Source of the DNA: an uncultured Bacteroidales bacterium
GTDB lineage: Bacteria > Bacteroidota > Bacteroidia > Bacteroidales > Paludibacteraceae
Direction of reading: 5' to 3'
Assembly (NCBI GenBank): GCA_900318245.1
Contig: ONJT01000009.1
Location: 1 to 64,000, forward strand
DNA: 64,000 nucleotides
The notes beneath the pieces are model-generated. The model was not told the origin of the DNA, searched no databases, and saw nothing but the letters and a program-made list of their open reading frames with translations. Position numbers and translations under genes: made by a program. Numbering within the stretch: the first letter of the stretch is position 1; each line of letters opens with the position of its first letter. Positions 50,587-60,738 of the stretch are shown here, piece by piece.

Positions 50587-53500
50587 ATGATGAAAAAGAG
50601 TGTAAGATTGTTGATGATGTTATTCGCTGTGATAGCGAGTACGATGTCTGTGTATGCTACCAATTACTGGAAAATCAGAGTAGTGGCAGTGAATCCGGAA
50701 GGAGGAAGCGGGCAAGTGTTTACATGCACATGGAGCGAGAAGTATTCCGTAACAAAGACATGGAGCGCGGACTATACTTGTGGCGTGAAGTCCAGTAGCG
50801 GAAATCCCGATTTCATGTTGTATGCGCAATGCGGTACAGATGTGGAGTTTATGGGATGGTTTAAGGATGAGGCATGTACGCAATCCCTTAACTCGTCGGC
50901 GGAATATAACTGTTATGGCACCAGTGCTACTTTTGTCAGCATGTCCACTTCGGAAGCGGATGCACCTACTACCCCGGTGTATGCTAAATTCGGCAAGGTT
51001 GCCGTTGATTGGTCCACACTGGCCGAGGCTCCGACAACGGGTAATTATTACCTCCTTGGTGTCGGTTATAACGGATTAGCAGGTCTTTACGAATATTCGG
51101 ATGGAAAGGTCGTGTGTGGTACTAAAGATCCTAATTTTGCAGTTCTCTATACCCTTACTTTCTCCTCAGCTACCAATTTTACCATCAGTTGTGTGGATGA
51201 AGGAGAAACGAAATATGTAAACATGAATGGTACGTATATCAAACCGGAAGCATCTCCTGAAAAGACATTAGAAGCCAAGGGAGATGGTACCTACATGGTG
51301 AACCTCAATAATGGTCATAGTAGTGGCTATACATGGTGGGAGATGCAGACAAGCTCTTATTCGGCAGGTAGAGCAACTAACTCGACCAAAAACGAGTCGG
51401 CGCCCAGTCAACGCTGGATGTTTGTTCCTGAGACAGCGTATAAAAACTTAGTATCGGTCGAATCGTTAAAAGAAACGGGTTCAATTACGATAGATGCAAC
51501 TCCAACGTCTTCGGGCACGACCAATGTAAAATTCAACGTGTCGGATATTGGTCCTGTTTCTGCTTTCGATTGCACCCTTTCCGGCGGAGATGGTAATTTT
51601 GAGTTGGGGACCCCGACTAGGAGCGGTAATGTCATTACTGTGCCGGTAACTTATGCGGCTCAGAATGTACATTCCGGCACCTCGACTCCGAAATCGACAG
51701 CAACAGTAACGCTGACGGCAAAGAACGAAGCGGCAAGTTCTGCTTCCGGTCTTGTGCCTGCGTACGTTAACTTATCGCCGCAATTTGCGCTCAATGTGGA
51801 CGAATTGGATTGGAGTTATGACGGCGATGATTTAGTGGAAACCTATTACGCAGGTATGGAGGTGGCAGCTTCCCAGCGTGCGCGTTTACAGAATAAGTTG
51901 ATCTATGATCCTGCGCAGACGACTGGCGTGGCGGCTAATTTTGCTACATGGACGGCTACTATCATCGGAGATAATGCTGACCAGTTCAAGTTTGCCAATG
52001 GTACACAAACTGTAAGCGGACCCTATACACCGGACTTGCTGGATGTGATCTTTGCTCCGACGAAAACCAGCGAAGCATCCGTCGCTACTTTGCATATTGT
52101 AACAAGTTATATGGACGCAATGAATGTTACGTATAACTGCACACGGGACATTGCTTTGTATGGTAAGAGTCTGGACGTTTCCTATATTCAATTTGCGGCG
52201 AATGGAAATGAAACAGCATCTGATAATGAAAGTTATAGTTACGGTGACATTATCGGAACCAACACACAGACGGTTACTGCTGAGTTGGGTATCCACGGGG
52301 TCTCTAATCTGACGAAAGTATGGAGTGATCCAGATGGCGTATTTGAGTTCGATGTCAATTCGATTGATTTCAGTAAAGACCATCAGGTGTTGACATTCAA
52401 TGCACATCGTCCGACACCTGTTACAACCGCGACTAATCACACGGCAACGCTGACCATTTCCGGTATCGGTTCTGAGGGACCGATTTCTGCCGTGCTGACG
52501 CTTACCTATCAGGCAATGCCGTTGTTGACACCGGAAGTAACGTGGAAATGGGAACATATCACAGAAAATACAGCAATCAGCAACCCGTTGACCACTACTT
52601 CAGATGGCGCATGGACACTGACTAAACTGACGGGTGATATGGTGACCTACAATGCGGAAGCCAAAACGGGTACGGTGGCATATATGCACCATGAGCCGGC
52701 TACGGCAACCTTCGCTTTCTCAATACTGCAGACGGATACCTATGCGGCAATGAGTGAGACCTATACGGCTACCGTCTCGCCGTATCCGGAAGAAATTCAC
52801 CTTACCACTTCGGCGCAATTCAATGATCCGAACTTTATGAGTCATACGTCATGGGAAACCTTTGATGAGTCCAAACATGAGATGTATGTTGATTACTCTG
52901 ATAATGTAGATTTCTTCTTGAATGGACATTCTATGATGTCTTTCAGTTATCACGATAAAGGCACAACCACATGGACGATCACTGAATTCTTTAGCGACAA
53001 TAGTTCCAATGTTGCATATAATAGTCGCACTTTCACGGAAGGTTATAACGAATTCTCTTTCAATCCCACAGCTGTCAAACTCCGTATACGCGGATCGGGT
53101 AGTGGCGCTTATTTCACGGATGTGCGGTTCTTTGATACCGATACCATTACGGCGGATTATGATAAGGTGGTACTTATCAACGATAATGGTACGATCTATG
53201 ATTTGGATGTAACGGCTACGTTCTCCAATACGTATTCTGCTACGGTAGCCCTCAATGCGGCGGCTCAGCCCTATTTTGAACTGCAAACAGCGGGCAAAGC
53301 ATCCGGAGCATCGATCGTGTTTGATAACAACGACCTTGGCTTAGGGCAAGTTAAAGATAAAGTTATTACCATCACGCTCAAAGAGGGTGCAGATGCCGCT
53401 GCGGCTGCGGCTGCTACGGCAGGCGATGCGTGTCAGGTGACATTCGGCGATAATTATACCTATAATCACCACGAGTTCTCGCTTCCTATCACCTTGGTCG

Positions 53501-56500
53501 AGGCGTATGATGTACGATTCAAGAAGCATGACCACGGTAGTTATACGGTGACGTACGAAGATGATACAGAGCATCCGCATTCCATTACATCCGAGGACTT
53601 TGTAAAACACCTGACTTCGATTGCTCCGGAGCATACGACGGTGACCGTCAGTGCACCGATGCCGGCAGAAGGATATGCATTCCAGGGATGGAAGATTAAT
53701 GATCAGCTTGTTTCTTGCAAATCATCTATCACGAAGGTGTTGGATGAGGCTGCCACGGTGGAACCTATTTTTGGCGTCGCAGAAGGTACATTCAAGATTG
53801 ATGCAGCATACTTTGATGATCTATCCGAAGCACTCAGTGTGGCTGGAAGTCTTGCAGAGCAGGAACCGGTAGTAACATTGATGAAGGATATCGCATTGAC
53901 TGAACCGGCTACTTATACGATTCCCATGGGTGTGACGCTGCTGATTCCTCACAAAGCATCTTTCTCTGAATTGCAAACACAACCGGATATGGTGATAGCA
54001 ACAGCAGAAACACTATACGCTTATCGCACGTTGACATTAAGAGAAGGAGTGAACTTTATCTGTAATGGTAATATCTGTGTTGCCGGTAAGATTATGGCAG
54101 CCGGTGGTGGTAACAAATCCGCTTATGTTACGGGCGGTTGTGGTGTTATCAATATGGCGCAAGGTGGACATATCGAGGTCAATGACGGAGGAAACCTCTA
54201 TTGCTGGGGATTCATCAAAGGTCAGGATATGGACCAAGGTAATAACACCCAAGGTACAGGTACGGTAACGGCCAATAACGGCGCTAAGATTTGGGAAAAC
54301 TTCTACTTAGGCGACTGGCGAGGCGGTACTGCTACATCCAATATCTACTTTGAAAGGGAAGAGAAGATGCTATTCCCGTTCCAGAGTTATTCGATTCAGA
54401 ACATAGAGATACCTACTACATATAAGTATGGTTCAAAGCTTATGAGTACGATGGCAGTACATACGGGTTACGGAGATCCTATGTTTACTGTGGCTACCAT
54501 AGGAAGTGACCAAGCTCTGTTCCTACTTCAGGATGAGGAGTCCATCGTTCGTAAATGGTATGATCCGACAACCGATTTGAGCTGTTTTGAGTTAAACGGA
54601 ACCGCTCTATTGGGTAGTTTAATACTCAATTTGCCGTTTGTGGGCGATTTCGATTCCGGAGATTGCAATCTGCCGATTTCGAATAGTATGCACGTCATGA
54701 TTGCGAACTGCAATATGACCTTGGCTAAGCCGCTTACGGTACAAGCGGGTGCTGTGTTGGAAATCAAGAATACGGCTACGGTTGATTTGATTGCACCGAT
54801 TCACATGTTTGATGTGGATGAGTGGGGACTGTATATCCATAACTACTATTTCCGTTCGTTCAATATTTTGACTAGCCATAAGGATCGTGGAGCGGAGAAT
54901 TCGAAAGCAGGGTTGGATGATGCAAAAGTGATTATAGATGGTACGCTGAATGTAAAGAGCGGCCAGGGTGCTATATATGCTACAACGGGAGGTGCCAACC
55001 TGATGGGTAATGGCGGAGGTGTCATCAACTTCGAAGGTGCATTACCTACTGATAATGGTCCGCTATGGCAGGTGAATGTATTGTCCGGTTCGCCATACAT
55101 TACTTGGGTGGAGAATCCGGAAAATGCGGCTAATCTGCATAATGAGGATGACTCGTATACACGCAGCATAGGATACGCAAAGTTCTATAATATCAACGGT
55201 CGCTGGTATCACGAAGAAGATAAAGACGAGCTGGAGGATCATACCTATTGGTTTACCTATATGGACAATGGCAATACCGGTGAGGACGTAGGAACAAATG
55301 CCGTATATTCGCACGACAAGACCGGTCTGGACGCTCGTGAAAAATGGTATAACGTAGATGCAGATGAGAACTGTGCGGATTGGTGGATCGGTCAAGCGGA
55401 TGGTAACCACTACAACTACACCTATCTCAATGCATGGCATCAGTTCATAGCTACGGAAACGCCGAATGTCTATAGCGGATCGAATAACAAACTGTATGCT
55501 CAAGACGAGTGCTCCTGGAGCGAGATGGGCGAAGTGGATGAGAACTGTCTCTATACCTTCGTCGAAAACGAGCAGGAAGTGAAGAAAGCGCTTGTCAATG
55601 GTCATTTCATTCCGCTGGAGAGCAACGGTTACGACCCGGCTTACCACTATACGGAGGATGCTTCGCAGTATTATATCTGCTTCAAGGGCTGTAACTGGCA
55701 TGCCGCTACGCCGTATGTAGGCGAGAGCAAGGCTTATACCATCCATCCGGAAGATAAAGATCTGTATTATATCTGGTTTAATAACGATTGGTTGAACGTT
55801 GAGCGCGAAGAACCGTTCTTCTATACAGCCGATGAAGTAACCAATGTGAAGACCTATTATGAATATGTGAATGGTGAATGGGAGGTTGCTACACCGTTTG
55901 TGCGTGTAGAAGATGCATTGGAGACCCGTGAGTTCTACATGATTAAGGAGGCATTCAATGTGGCTTCTATCAAGAAGAATGCGACCATCACTATTCTGCG
56001 CGATATTCCGAATGTGACCGAGTCTCTGGTTTACACCACTCAGAATACTACTTGTACACTTGATTTGAACGGACATATAGTTACCGGCTCATGTAATTAT
56101 CTACTTGATATCAATGCGCCGGGGTCTACTTTCACCATCACGGACAATAGTACCTACAAAAATGGGGAGTTGAGGGCATGCCCATCAGGTGATGCCAGAA
56201 GGTATGGTTATAAACTAACTGCCGGCACATTGAAACTTGTAGCAGGAAAGATGTATTCCACCAATACTACTGAACGTAAGAATGTGGATGGTGTTAAGAA
56301 TGTCCGTATTACAGGAATGACAGTGGCTAATGGCGCTACATTTACGATGGAAGGCGGCGACTTTGAGTGTATTGATGAATACAATAACTATGGTATTGAA
56401 GTTGCAACAGGCGGTGTCGTTAATATGAAGGGCGGCCGTGTTTATGTCCGTAGTACGGTGTGGTATTCGACATACGGTATCTATCTGAACCGTGGTACGT

Positions 56501-59500
56501 TGAACATGTCCGGCGGTACGGTAGAATGTTCTGCTGCGGGAAATGATGCCGTTTATGGTGTGTATGTCAATGCTGCGGCTTCGTATAACTCCAGTAAAGG
56601 AACAACTAGTAAGAATCACGGCACATTGAATCTTTCAGGAGGCTCAATTATTGCTGAATCTCAGAAAAATGCATACGGAGTATATGTGAATCGCGCAGTA
56701 GCGGTTAAGAGTTCTACAGACAGAACTTTCATGGCAGAAGATTTAGGCGTTGTCAATATGACAGAAGGTTCAATTACTGCTAATGCAACAAATGGCGTAA
56801 ATGCAAGAGGTATATATTCATTTGGCACAGTTACTGTTTCTGGTGGTACAATTACAGCTAATGTACAGAAATCTACTCAGAATAAGGCTTACGGATTGGT
56901 ATTATGCCACGGGAATATCACTATCGGCGGGACAGCAAGCATAACAGCTAATGCACCGACTCTAGCATACGGAGTGTGGGCAACAGCTGATGTTAACACT
57001 ACGTATGGTTATCTGCATCAAAGTAATGTCACAATCAACGGAGGAACTATCAATGCAAATGCAACCAATACTACGACTGCTTATGCAGTGTATGTAAATG
57101 GTAATGCCAAGAAACTTACGTCTGGTAATTTCCAAGGTGACTATGCATATGCAGGTACAGTAACGATTAATAATGGTATATTGAATGCCAACGCCAAAAC
57201 GACTACAGCCGCCGGTGTATATGTGGTAGGAACGAAGACTTCTGGAACAGTTTCAGCCTCTCCGACATGTACCATCAATGGTGGTAAGTTCAAAATGACG
57301 GGTACTGAAACGCTGAATGGAGTAAAAGGTGAAACACTAACAAAAGCTGCAAACTTCAAAATAAACGGCGGTTACTTTAGTCATAGTGGTAACCTGGCTA
57401 CTTATGCAGCCGCTCCGAAGAAGGTAATCACGCTGCCAAAGACCGATGCCAATTATCCGACCTATAAATACGAGGTGGCAGAAGGTTATACAATTACCTT
57501 CATGGACGGCGAGACGCAATTGCAGTCTAACAACCAGAAAGCCGGAACGCAGGCTATCTACAGCGCTACCGAGCCGACAAAGGCGAATACGGAGACCAAT
57601 TCCTATATCTTTGACGGATGGGCAACCGAAGCGGATGGACCTATGGTATATGCCAAAGGGGCTCTTCCCAATGTCACTGCTGAGGCTACCTACTATGCGC
57701 ATTTCACTGAAACAACATTGAAATGGAAAGTAACCTTCAATGCTAATGGTGGTATTTGTACTACGGATTATAAATATGTGGATAAAGTGGATGGGGGAAA
57801 AGCAATCGGAACCCTGCCTACTGCCACCAGAACAGGATATAATCTCAAAGGATGGTTCACAGCAAAATCCAAGGGAACACAGATTACAACAAAAACCAAA
57901 ATAACCGCAGACGTGACATACTATGCCCAGTGGACTGCCATCAAGCATAATCTTACTTGGGATATAAACGGCGGTATTGTCACCACTGCCGGTCAGCTTG
58001 GTTCCAAGACGGTATGGCCGGAAGTAGGGGCTACAGGTGTCCAGACGTATAATTTAAGTTACGCTGCGGCAATTAAGGCTCCTGTTGTTGAGCGTACCGG
58101 TTATACCTTTATTAACTGGGGTGTACCGACGGTAGCAGCAACAATGCCGCTGGAGGATTTGACTTACACCGCTCAATGGTCGCCGAACACTAATACGGCG
58201 TATGTAGTTAAGCATTTCAAGCAAAATCTGAATGGTACCTATCCGGAGGAACCGGCGGAGATAGACGAACTGACAGGTACTTCTGATACATACGTCACAC
58301 CGGCTACCAAGTCGTATGTTGGTTATGTCACTCCGTCCACCCAGATGGTTCAGATTGCTGCGGACGGTAGTCTCGTGGTTGAGTATCTCTACGATCTCAT
58401 CGGCTATACCATTACCTTTGATGTGAACGGCGGTACGTGCGGTACAGCATCTGCGGATGTGAAACATGGTGCAACACTGAACCTGCCGGAAGCAACGCGT
58501 GAGGGAGTAGGGAACATAAGCTATGAGTTCGCCGGATGGTTCACGAAGGCAGTCGGAGGTGACCAGATAACCGCATCGACGATAATCCAGCGTAACATCG
58601 GTACGCTCTATGCGCACTGGACGGAGGTAGAAGAGGCGATGCCGGATATTGTGGCTGAAAATGGTGATAACATCACGATAGACGACGATTATATCGCCAC
58701 GCAAGGCACGAATGAGGTAACGAATATCGTCATCGAAAATGGCGGTAAAGTGACGGTAACTGCCAATATCGAGGTAGATAACTTGTACTTGGAAGGCGCA
58801 GACGCTACTTCCGGTCAGTTAATCGCTGCCGCAGGTAAAGTAACGGCAACTAACGCTTACTACGATTATGCGTTCAACGAGACAGTACGTCACTGGCGTG
58901 CGTTCGGTGTGCCTTGGATGGTGAATCTGGATGCTGTGCCTGTGAAGGAAGTGAAAAACCAGGCAGGTGATCCTGTGAATCGCACGCTCGTGCTCGGGCG
59001 CGATTACGATATTATATATTATAATGGTGCGAAACGTGCATCGCAAGGTCCGGGCAGCTCATGCTGGGAGTGGGTAAAAGAAGGTTCGCATATTCTCCAA
59101 CCGGGTAAATGCTATATGATCGCCTTCAACTCGAATGTCGGAACGCTGCGTTTTGCGAAGTCGTACGGCTCGCCGGTAGTCTTCACCGGAGCGATGAACG
59201 TGGCTGCGAATACGGCAGCTGATGCAGCCAACAGCGGTATCAATGCGATTGCCAACCCGATGACGTATCATACTACGATGAATGCCGGTCCTACGACTGC
59301 ACAGGTACACAACGGTGGCCTCATCGGAGAAGATGACTATATGCTCTATAATATTGAGGATAAGAAGTTTGTGGTCGGCAAAGCAGTCTATGTGCAGGTA
59401 GATGCGGCTCAACCTGTAGTGATCAATGCGGCCGGAAGCGAGGGCGTTATTACTCCTGTTGCCGCTCCGAAACGCAATGCACAACGTGCCACGGAGAAAC

Positions 59501-60060
59501 GTTATCTCTCGCTTAATGACTATTATCATGTAGCTATTCAGGGTGTGAACGAGACCCGCGCAGGCCACTTGTATGTATTGCCGGAAGAGAACAAAGCGGA
59601 CGAGTATGTCATTGGTCACGACTTGGTGAAGATGGGTATGAGCGCTTCGGCTTCTCAGATTTGGATAAAGCGTTACGGTGTAAACCTCTGTATGCACACC
59701 GCAGAACCGACAGATGGCGTGATAGAGTTCCCGGTTAACATCTACGCACCCGCTGCCGGAGAATATACAATCACCAATGTACAATCACCAATCACCAATG
59801 AAGATTATACCATATATCTGACTCGTGATGGAGAGGCGATATGGAACCTGAGTAATAGTGCTTATACGCTGACTCTCAATAAGGGAACAGTAAGCAACTA
59901 CGGTTTGCGCATCAGCGCCAAGAGTCCACAGACGGCTACCGGTATTGACGAAGCCGTTGTGGATGCGAAGGGCGAGACGCGTAAGGTGATAATCAACGAT
60001 CAGGTTTATATCATCCGCGGCGAGAATGTATATTCTGTTGACGGACAATTGGTAAAATAA
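50587..60060 (+). CDS. giant secreted beta-helix/InlB-repeat protein, 3,157 aa
   Basis: The signal peptide MMKKSVRLLMMLFAVIASTMSVYA is followed by a long modular surface region. Residues about 1-760 form an N-terminal section shared with the incomplete paralogue at 61789. Further Ig-like or beta-sandwich stretches follow. Around 1840-2240 lies a right-handed beta-helix with repeats such as GTLNMSGGTVE and NVTINGGTINANA, whose strands recur every 25-45 residues. Around 2290-2680 there are InlB B-repeat-type modules (TGYNLKGWFTAKSKGTQIT, YEFAGWFTKAVGGDQIT). A C-terminal domain ends in a short tail KVIINDQVYIIRGENVYSVD that resembles sorting tails of Bacteroidales cell-surface proteins. Export by type IX secretion is plausible given PorX, but not proven. 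It likely binds glycans or host/microbial surfaces. Confidence 0.9.
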   Translation: MMKKSVRLLMMLFAVIASTMSVYATNYWKIRVVAVNPEGGSGQVFTCTWSEKYSVTKTWSADYTCGVKSSSGNPDFMLYAQCGTDVEFMGWFKDEACTQSLNSSAEYNCYGTSATFVSMSTSEADAPTTPVYAKFGKVAVDWSTLAEAPTTGNYYLLGVGYNGLAGLYEYSDGKVVCGTKDPNFAVLYTLTFSSATNFTISCVDEGETKYVNMNGTYIKPEASPEKTLEAKGDGTYMVNLNNGHSSGYTWWEMQTSSYSAGRATNSTKNESAPSQRWMFVPETAYKNLVSVESLKETGSITIDATPTSSGTTNVKFNVSDIGPVSAFDCTLSGGDGNFELGTPTRSGNVITVPVTYAAQNVHSGTSTPKSTATVTLTAKNEAASSASGLVPAYVNLSPQFALNVDELDWSYDGDDLVETYYAGMEVAASQRARLQNKLIYDPAQTTGVAANFATWTATIIGDNADQFKFANGTQTVSGPYTPDLLDVIFAPTKTSEASVATLHIVTSYMDAMNVTYNCTRDIALYGKSLDVSYIQFAANGNETASDNESYSYGDIIGTNTQTVTAELGIHGVSNLTKVWSDPDGVFEFDVNSIDFSKDHQVLTFNAHRPTPVTTATNHTATLTISGIGSEGPISAVLTLTYQAMPLLTPEVTWKWEHITENTAISNPLTTTSDGAWTLTKLTGDMVTYNAEAKTGTVAYMHHEPATATFAFSILQTDTYAAMSETYTATVSPYPEEIHLTTSAQFNDPNFMSHTSWETFDESKHEMYVDYSDNVDFFLNGHSMMSFSYHDKGTTTWTITEFFSDNSSNVAYNSRTFTEGYNEFSFNPTAVKLRIRGSGSGAYFTDVRFFDTDTITADYDKVVLINDNGTIYDLDVTATFSNTYSATVALNAAAQPYFELQTAGKASGASIVFDNNDLGLGQVKDKVITITLKEGADAAAAAAATAGDACQVTFGDNYTYNHHEFSLPITLVEAYDVRFKKHDHGSYTVTYEDDTEHPHSITSEDFVKHLTSIAPEHTTVTVSAPMPAEGYAFQGWKINDQLVSCKSSITKVLDEAATVEPIFGVAEGTFKIDAAYFDDLSEALSVAGSLAEQEPVVTLMKDIALTEPATYTIPMGVTLLIPHKASFSELQTQPDMVIATAETLYAYRTLTLREGVNFICNGNICVAGKIMAAGGGNKSAYVTGGCGVINMAQGGHIEVNDGGNLYCWGFIKGQDMDQGNNTQGTGTVTANNGAKIWENFYLGDWRGGTATSNIYFEREEKMLFPFQSYSIQNIEIPTTYKYGSKLMSTMAVHTGYGDPMFTVATIGSDQALFLLQDEESIVRKWYDPTTDLSCFELNGTALLGSLILNLPFVGDFDSGDCNLPISNSMHVMIANCNMTLAKPLTVQAGAVLEIKNTATVDLIAPIHMFDVDEWGLYIHNYYFRSFNILTSHKDRGAENSKAGLDDAKVIIDGTLNVKSGQGAIYATTGGANLMGNGGGVINFEGALPTDNGPLWQVNVLSGSPYITWVENPENAANLHNEDDSYTRSIGYAKFYNINGRWYHEEDKDELEDHTYWFTYMDNGNTGEDVGTNAVYSHDKTGLDAREKWYNVDADENCADWWIGQADGNHYNYTYLNAWHQFIATETPNVYSGSNNKLYAQDECSWSEMGEVDENCLYTFVENEQEVKKALVNGHFIPLESNGYDPAYHYTEDASQYYICFKGCNWHAATPYVGESKAYTIHPEDKDLYYIWFNNDWLNVEREEPFFYTADEVTNVKTYYEYVNGEWEVATPFVRVEDALETREFYMIKEAFNVASIKKNATITILRDIPNVTESLVYTTQNTTCTLDLNGHIVTGSCNYLLDINAPGSTFTITDNSTYKNGELRACPSGDARRYGYKLTAGTLKLVAGKMYSTNTTERKNVDGVKNVRITGMTVANGATFTMEGGDFECIDEYNNYGIEVATGGVVNMKGGRVYVRSTVWYSTYGIYLNRGTLNMSGGTVECSAAGNDAVYGVYVNAAASYNSSKGTTSKNHGTLNLSGGSIIAESQKNAYGVYVNRAVAVKSSTDRTFMAEDLGVVNMTEGSITANATNGVNARGIYSFGTVTVSGGTITANVQKSTQNKAYGLVLCHGNITIGGTASITANAPTLAYGVWATADVNTTYGYLHQSNVTINGGTINANATNTTTAYAVYVNGNAKKLTSGNFQGDYAYAGTVTINNGILNANAKTTTAAGVYVVGTKTSGTVSASPTCTINGGKFKMTGTETLNGVKGETLTKAANFKINGGYFSHSGNLATYAAAPKKVITLPKTDANYPTYKYEVAEGYTITFMDGETQLQSNNQKAGTQAIYSATEPTKANTETNSYIFDGWATEADGPMVYAKGALPNVTAEATYYAHFTETTLKWKVTFNANGGICTTDYKYVDKVDGGKAIGTLPTATRTGYNLKGWFTAKSKGTQITTKTKITADVTYYAQWTAIKHNLTWDINGGIVTTAGQLGSKTVWPEVGATGVQTYNLSYAAAIKAPVVERTGYTFINWGVPTVAATMPLEDLTYTAQWSPNTNTAYVVKHFKQNLNGTYPEEPAEIDELTGTSDTYVTPATKSYVGYVTPSTQMVQIAADGSLVVEYLYDLIGYTITFDVNGGTCGTASADVKHGATLNLPEATREGVGNISYEFAGWFTKAVGGDQITASTIIQRNIGTLYAHWTEVEEAMPDIVAENGDNITIDDDYIATQGTNEVTNIVIENGGKVTVTANIEVDNLYLEGADATSGQLIAAAGKVTATNAYYDYAFNETVRHWRAFGVPWMVNLDAVPVKEVKNQAGDPVNRTLVLGRDYDIIYYNGAKRASQGPGSSCWEWVKEGSHILQPGKCYMIAFNSNVGTLRFAKSYGSPVVFTGAMNVAANTAADAANSGINAIANPMTYHTTMNAGPTTAQVHNGGLIGEDDYMLYNIEDKKFVVGKAVYVQVDAAQPVVINAAGSEGVITPVAAPKRNAQRATEKRYLSLNDYYHVAIQGVNETRAGHLYVLPEENKADEYVIGHDLVKMGMSASASQIWIKRYGVNLCMHTAEPTDGVIEFPVNIYAPAAGEYTITNVQSPITNEDYTIYLTRDGEAIWNLSNSAYTLTLNKGTVSNYGLRISAKSPQTATGIDEAVVDAKGETRKVIINDQVYIIRGENVYSVDGQLVK
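59767..59800 (+). repeat. ACAATCACCAAT short repeat near the giant gene's 3' end
   Basis: ACAATCACCAATGT, ACAATCACCA and ATCACCAATG units are read ITNVQSPITNED at a domain border. It is another in-frame short tandem tract. Confidence 0.6.
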
Positions 60061-60094
60061 ATGCATGGTAAATGATAAAATGGTAAATCGCTTT

Positions 60095-60247
60095 ATGGAA
60101 AAGAAACAATATATCAGTCCTTATGTGGAAACAATGCGTGTAGGAGCATACATGATGTACGGTCCTGCAAGTGTGCCGGTGGATCCGTTCAAAACTCCGG
60201 CTCTCCGAGCGCCGGAATTGCCCAACGACTCTGTCCCTGTATTTTAA
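60095..60247 (+). CDS. small peptide gene 1 (MEKKxYISP family), 50 aa
   Basis: A short peptide starting MEKKQYISPYVETMRVG, with YMMYGPASVPVDPF in the middle and a Pro-rich end finishing in VPVF. It lies 34 bases after the giant gene's stop and is followed by a terminator. It is clearly related to the peptide gene at 60572 (MEKK-YISP, MY-GPAS, DP, terminal V-F). Short proteins beginning M-K-K-x-Y-I-x-P are frequent in Bacteroidales and have no known role. A longer start at 60065 (MVNDKMVNRF) is possible, but that part is a short tandem repeat. Confidence 0.75.
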   Translation: MEKKQYISPYVETMRVGAYMMYGPASVPVDPFKTPALRAPELPNDSVPVF

Positions 60248-60273
60248 TCTCGCAGAGTTTACAACTGTCAAAA

Positions 60274-60307
60274 ATCTCATGTGCCGCGTGCATGTGAGAT
60301 TTTTTTT
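60274..60307 (+). terminator. terminator after small peptide gene 1
   Basis: ATCTCATGTGC and GCATGTGAGAT form an 11-bp stem (two G-T pairs) around loop CGCGT, followed by seven or more T. The terminator at 60739 has the same stem. Confidence 0.88.
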
Positions 60308-60422
60308 GTACTCATCCTACGTATACCTATGATATCCCGTACTCGTTGAGGACGCGGACGTAGTGCTTCACGTCCTCGGAATAACGGCCTAACTCATTCC
60401 ATGCGCGGCGGAACTGGTCGCG

Positions 60423-60527
60423 GTTGTGGACGCGAAGGGCGAGACGCGTAAGGTGATTATTAACGACCAAGTATTCATCATCCGATGCGAGAATGTATAT
60501 AGTGTGGACGGCCAACTCGTTAAGTAA
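60423..60527 (+). pseudogene. remnant of the 3' end of another giant surface-protein gene
   Basis: The last 34 codons before TAA 60525 translate to a close copy of the C-terminal tail of the giant protein (RKVIINDQVFIIRCENVYSV against RKVIINDQVYIIRGENVYSV, then DGQLVK in both). Upstream the likeness stops abruptly at about 60420 and the frame meets a stop at 60390, so nothing else of the gene is left. On the other strand, 60327-60420 reads as a possible C-terminal fragment of an unrelated gene (DQFRRAWNELGRYSEDVK), which suggests a deletion junction at about 60420. Confidence 0.85.
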
Positions 60528-60529
60528 AG

Positions 60530-60562
60530 AATGAAAGATTGAAAGAATTAATGAGTGAAAGG
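60530..60562 (+). repeat. AATGAAAGA-type short repeat before small peptide gene 2
   Basis: AATGAAAGATTGAAAGAATT and AATGAGTGAAAGG units. It is similar in kind and position to the TGGTAAATGA repeat (60065-60090) before small peptide gene 1. Confidence 0.5.
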
Positions 60563-60571
60563 AATACGATT

Positions 60572-60712
60572 ATGGAAAAGAAAATATATATAAGCCCTGA
60601 AACGAGCGTAGAGAACTACAACTCTGTGTTGATGTACATTAGTGGTCCGGCAAGTGCGGCACCAGATCCCCACGCAAGCGGAGCTCCCCGCCGCGAAACA
60701 GAGGTCTTCTAA
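60572..60712 (+). CDS. small peptide gene 2 (MEKKxYISP family), 46 aa
   Basis: The peptide begins MEKKIYISPETSVENYNS, has VLMYISGPASAAPDPH in the middle and ends PRRETEVF. It is a paralogue of the peptide at 60095. It stands 44 bases after a remnant tail of a giant gene, so the order 'giant protein C-terminus, then small peptide, then terminator' is repeated. ATG 60572 is preferred; an in-frame ATG at 60551 would add MSERNTI. It is too short for usual gene calling. Confidence 0.78.
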   Translation: MEKKIYISPETSVENYNSVLMYISGPASAAPDPHASGAPRRETEVF

Positions 60713-60738
60713 AAGCCCTCGTTGGCAGTAACGAAAAA

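Noticed and set aside
56100-57300. DNA-level tandem repeats in the beta-helix part of the giant gene
   Set aside because: Similarity is at the protein level (N-x-T/S-x-G-G-x-I pattern) with diverged codons; it reflects the fold and not a DNA repeat element.
57480-58620. InlB-type repeats taken as a sign of host-cell invasion
   Set aside because: Such modules are common in Bacteroidota and Firmicutes surface proteins and do not indicate internalin activity.
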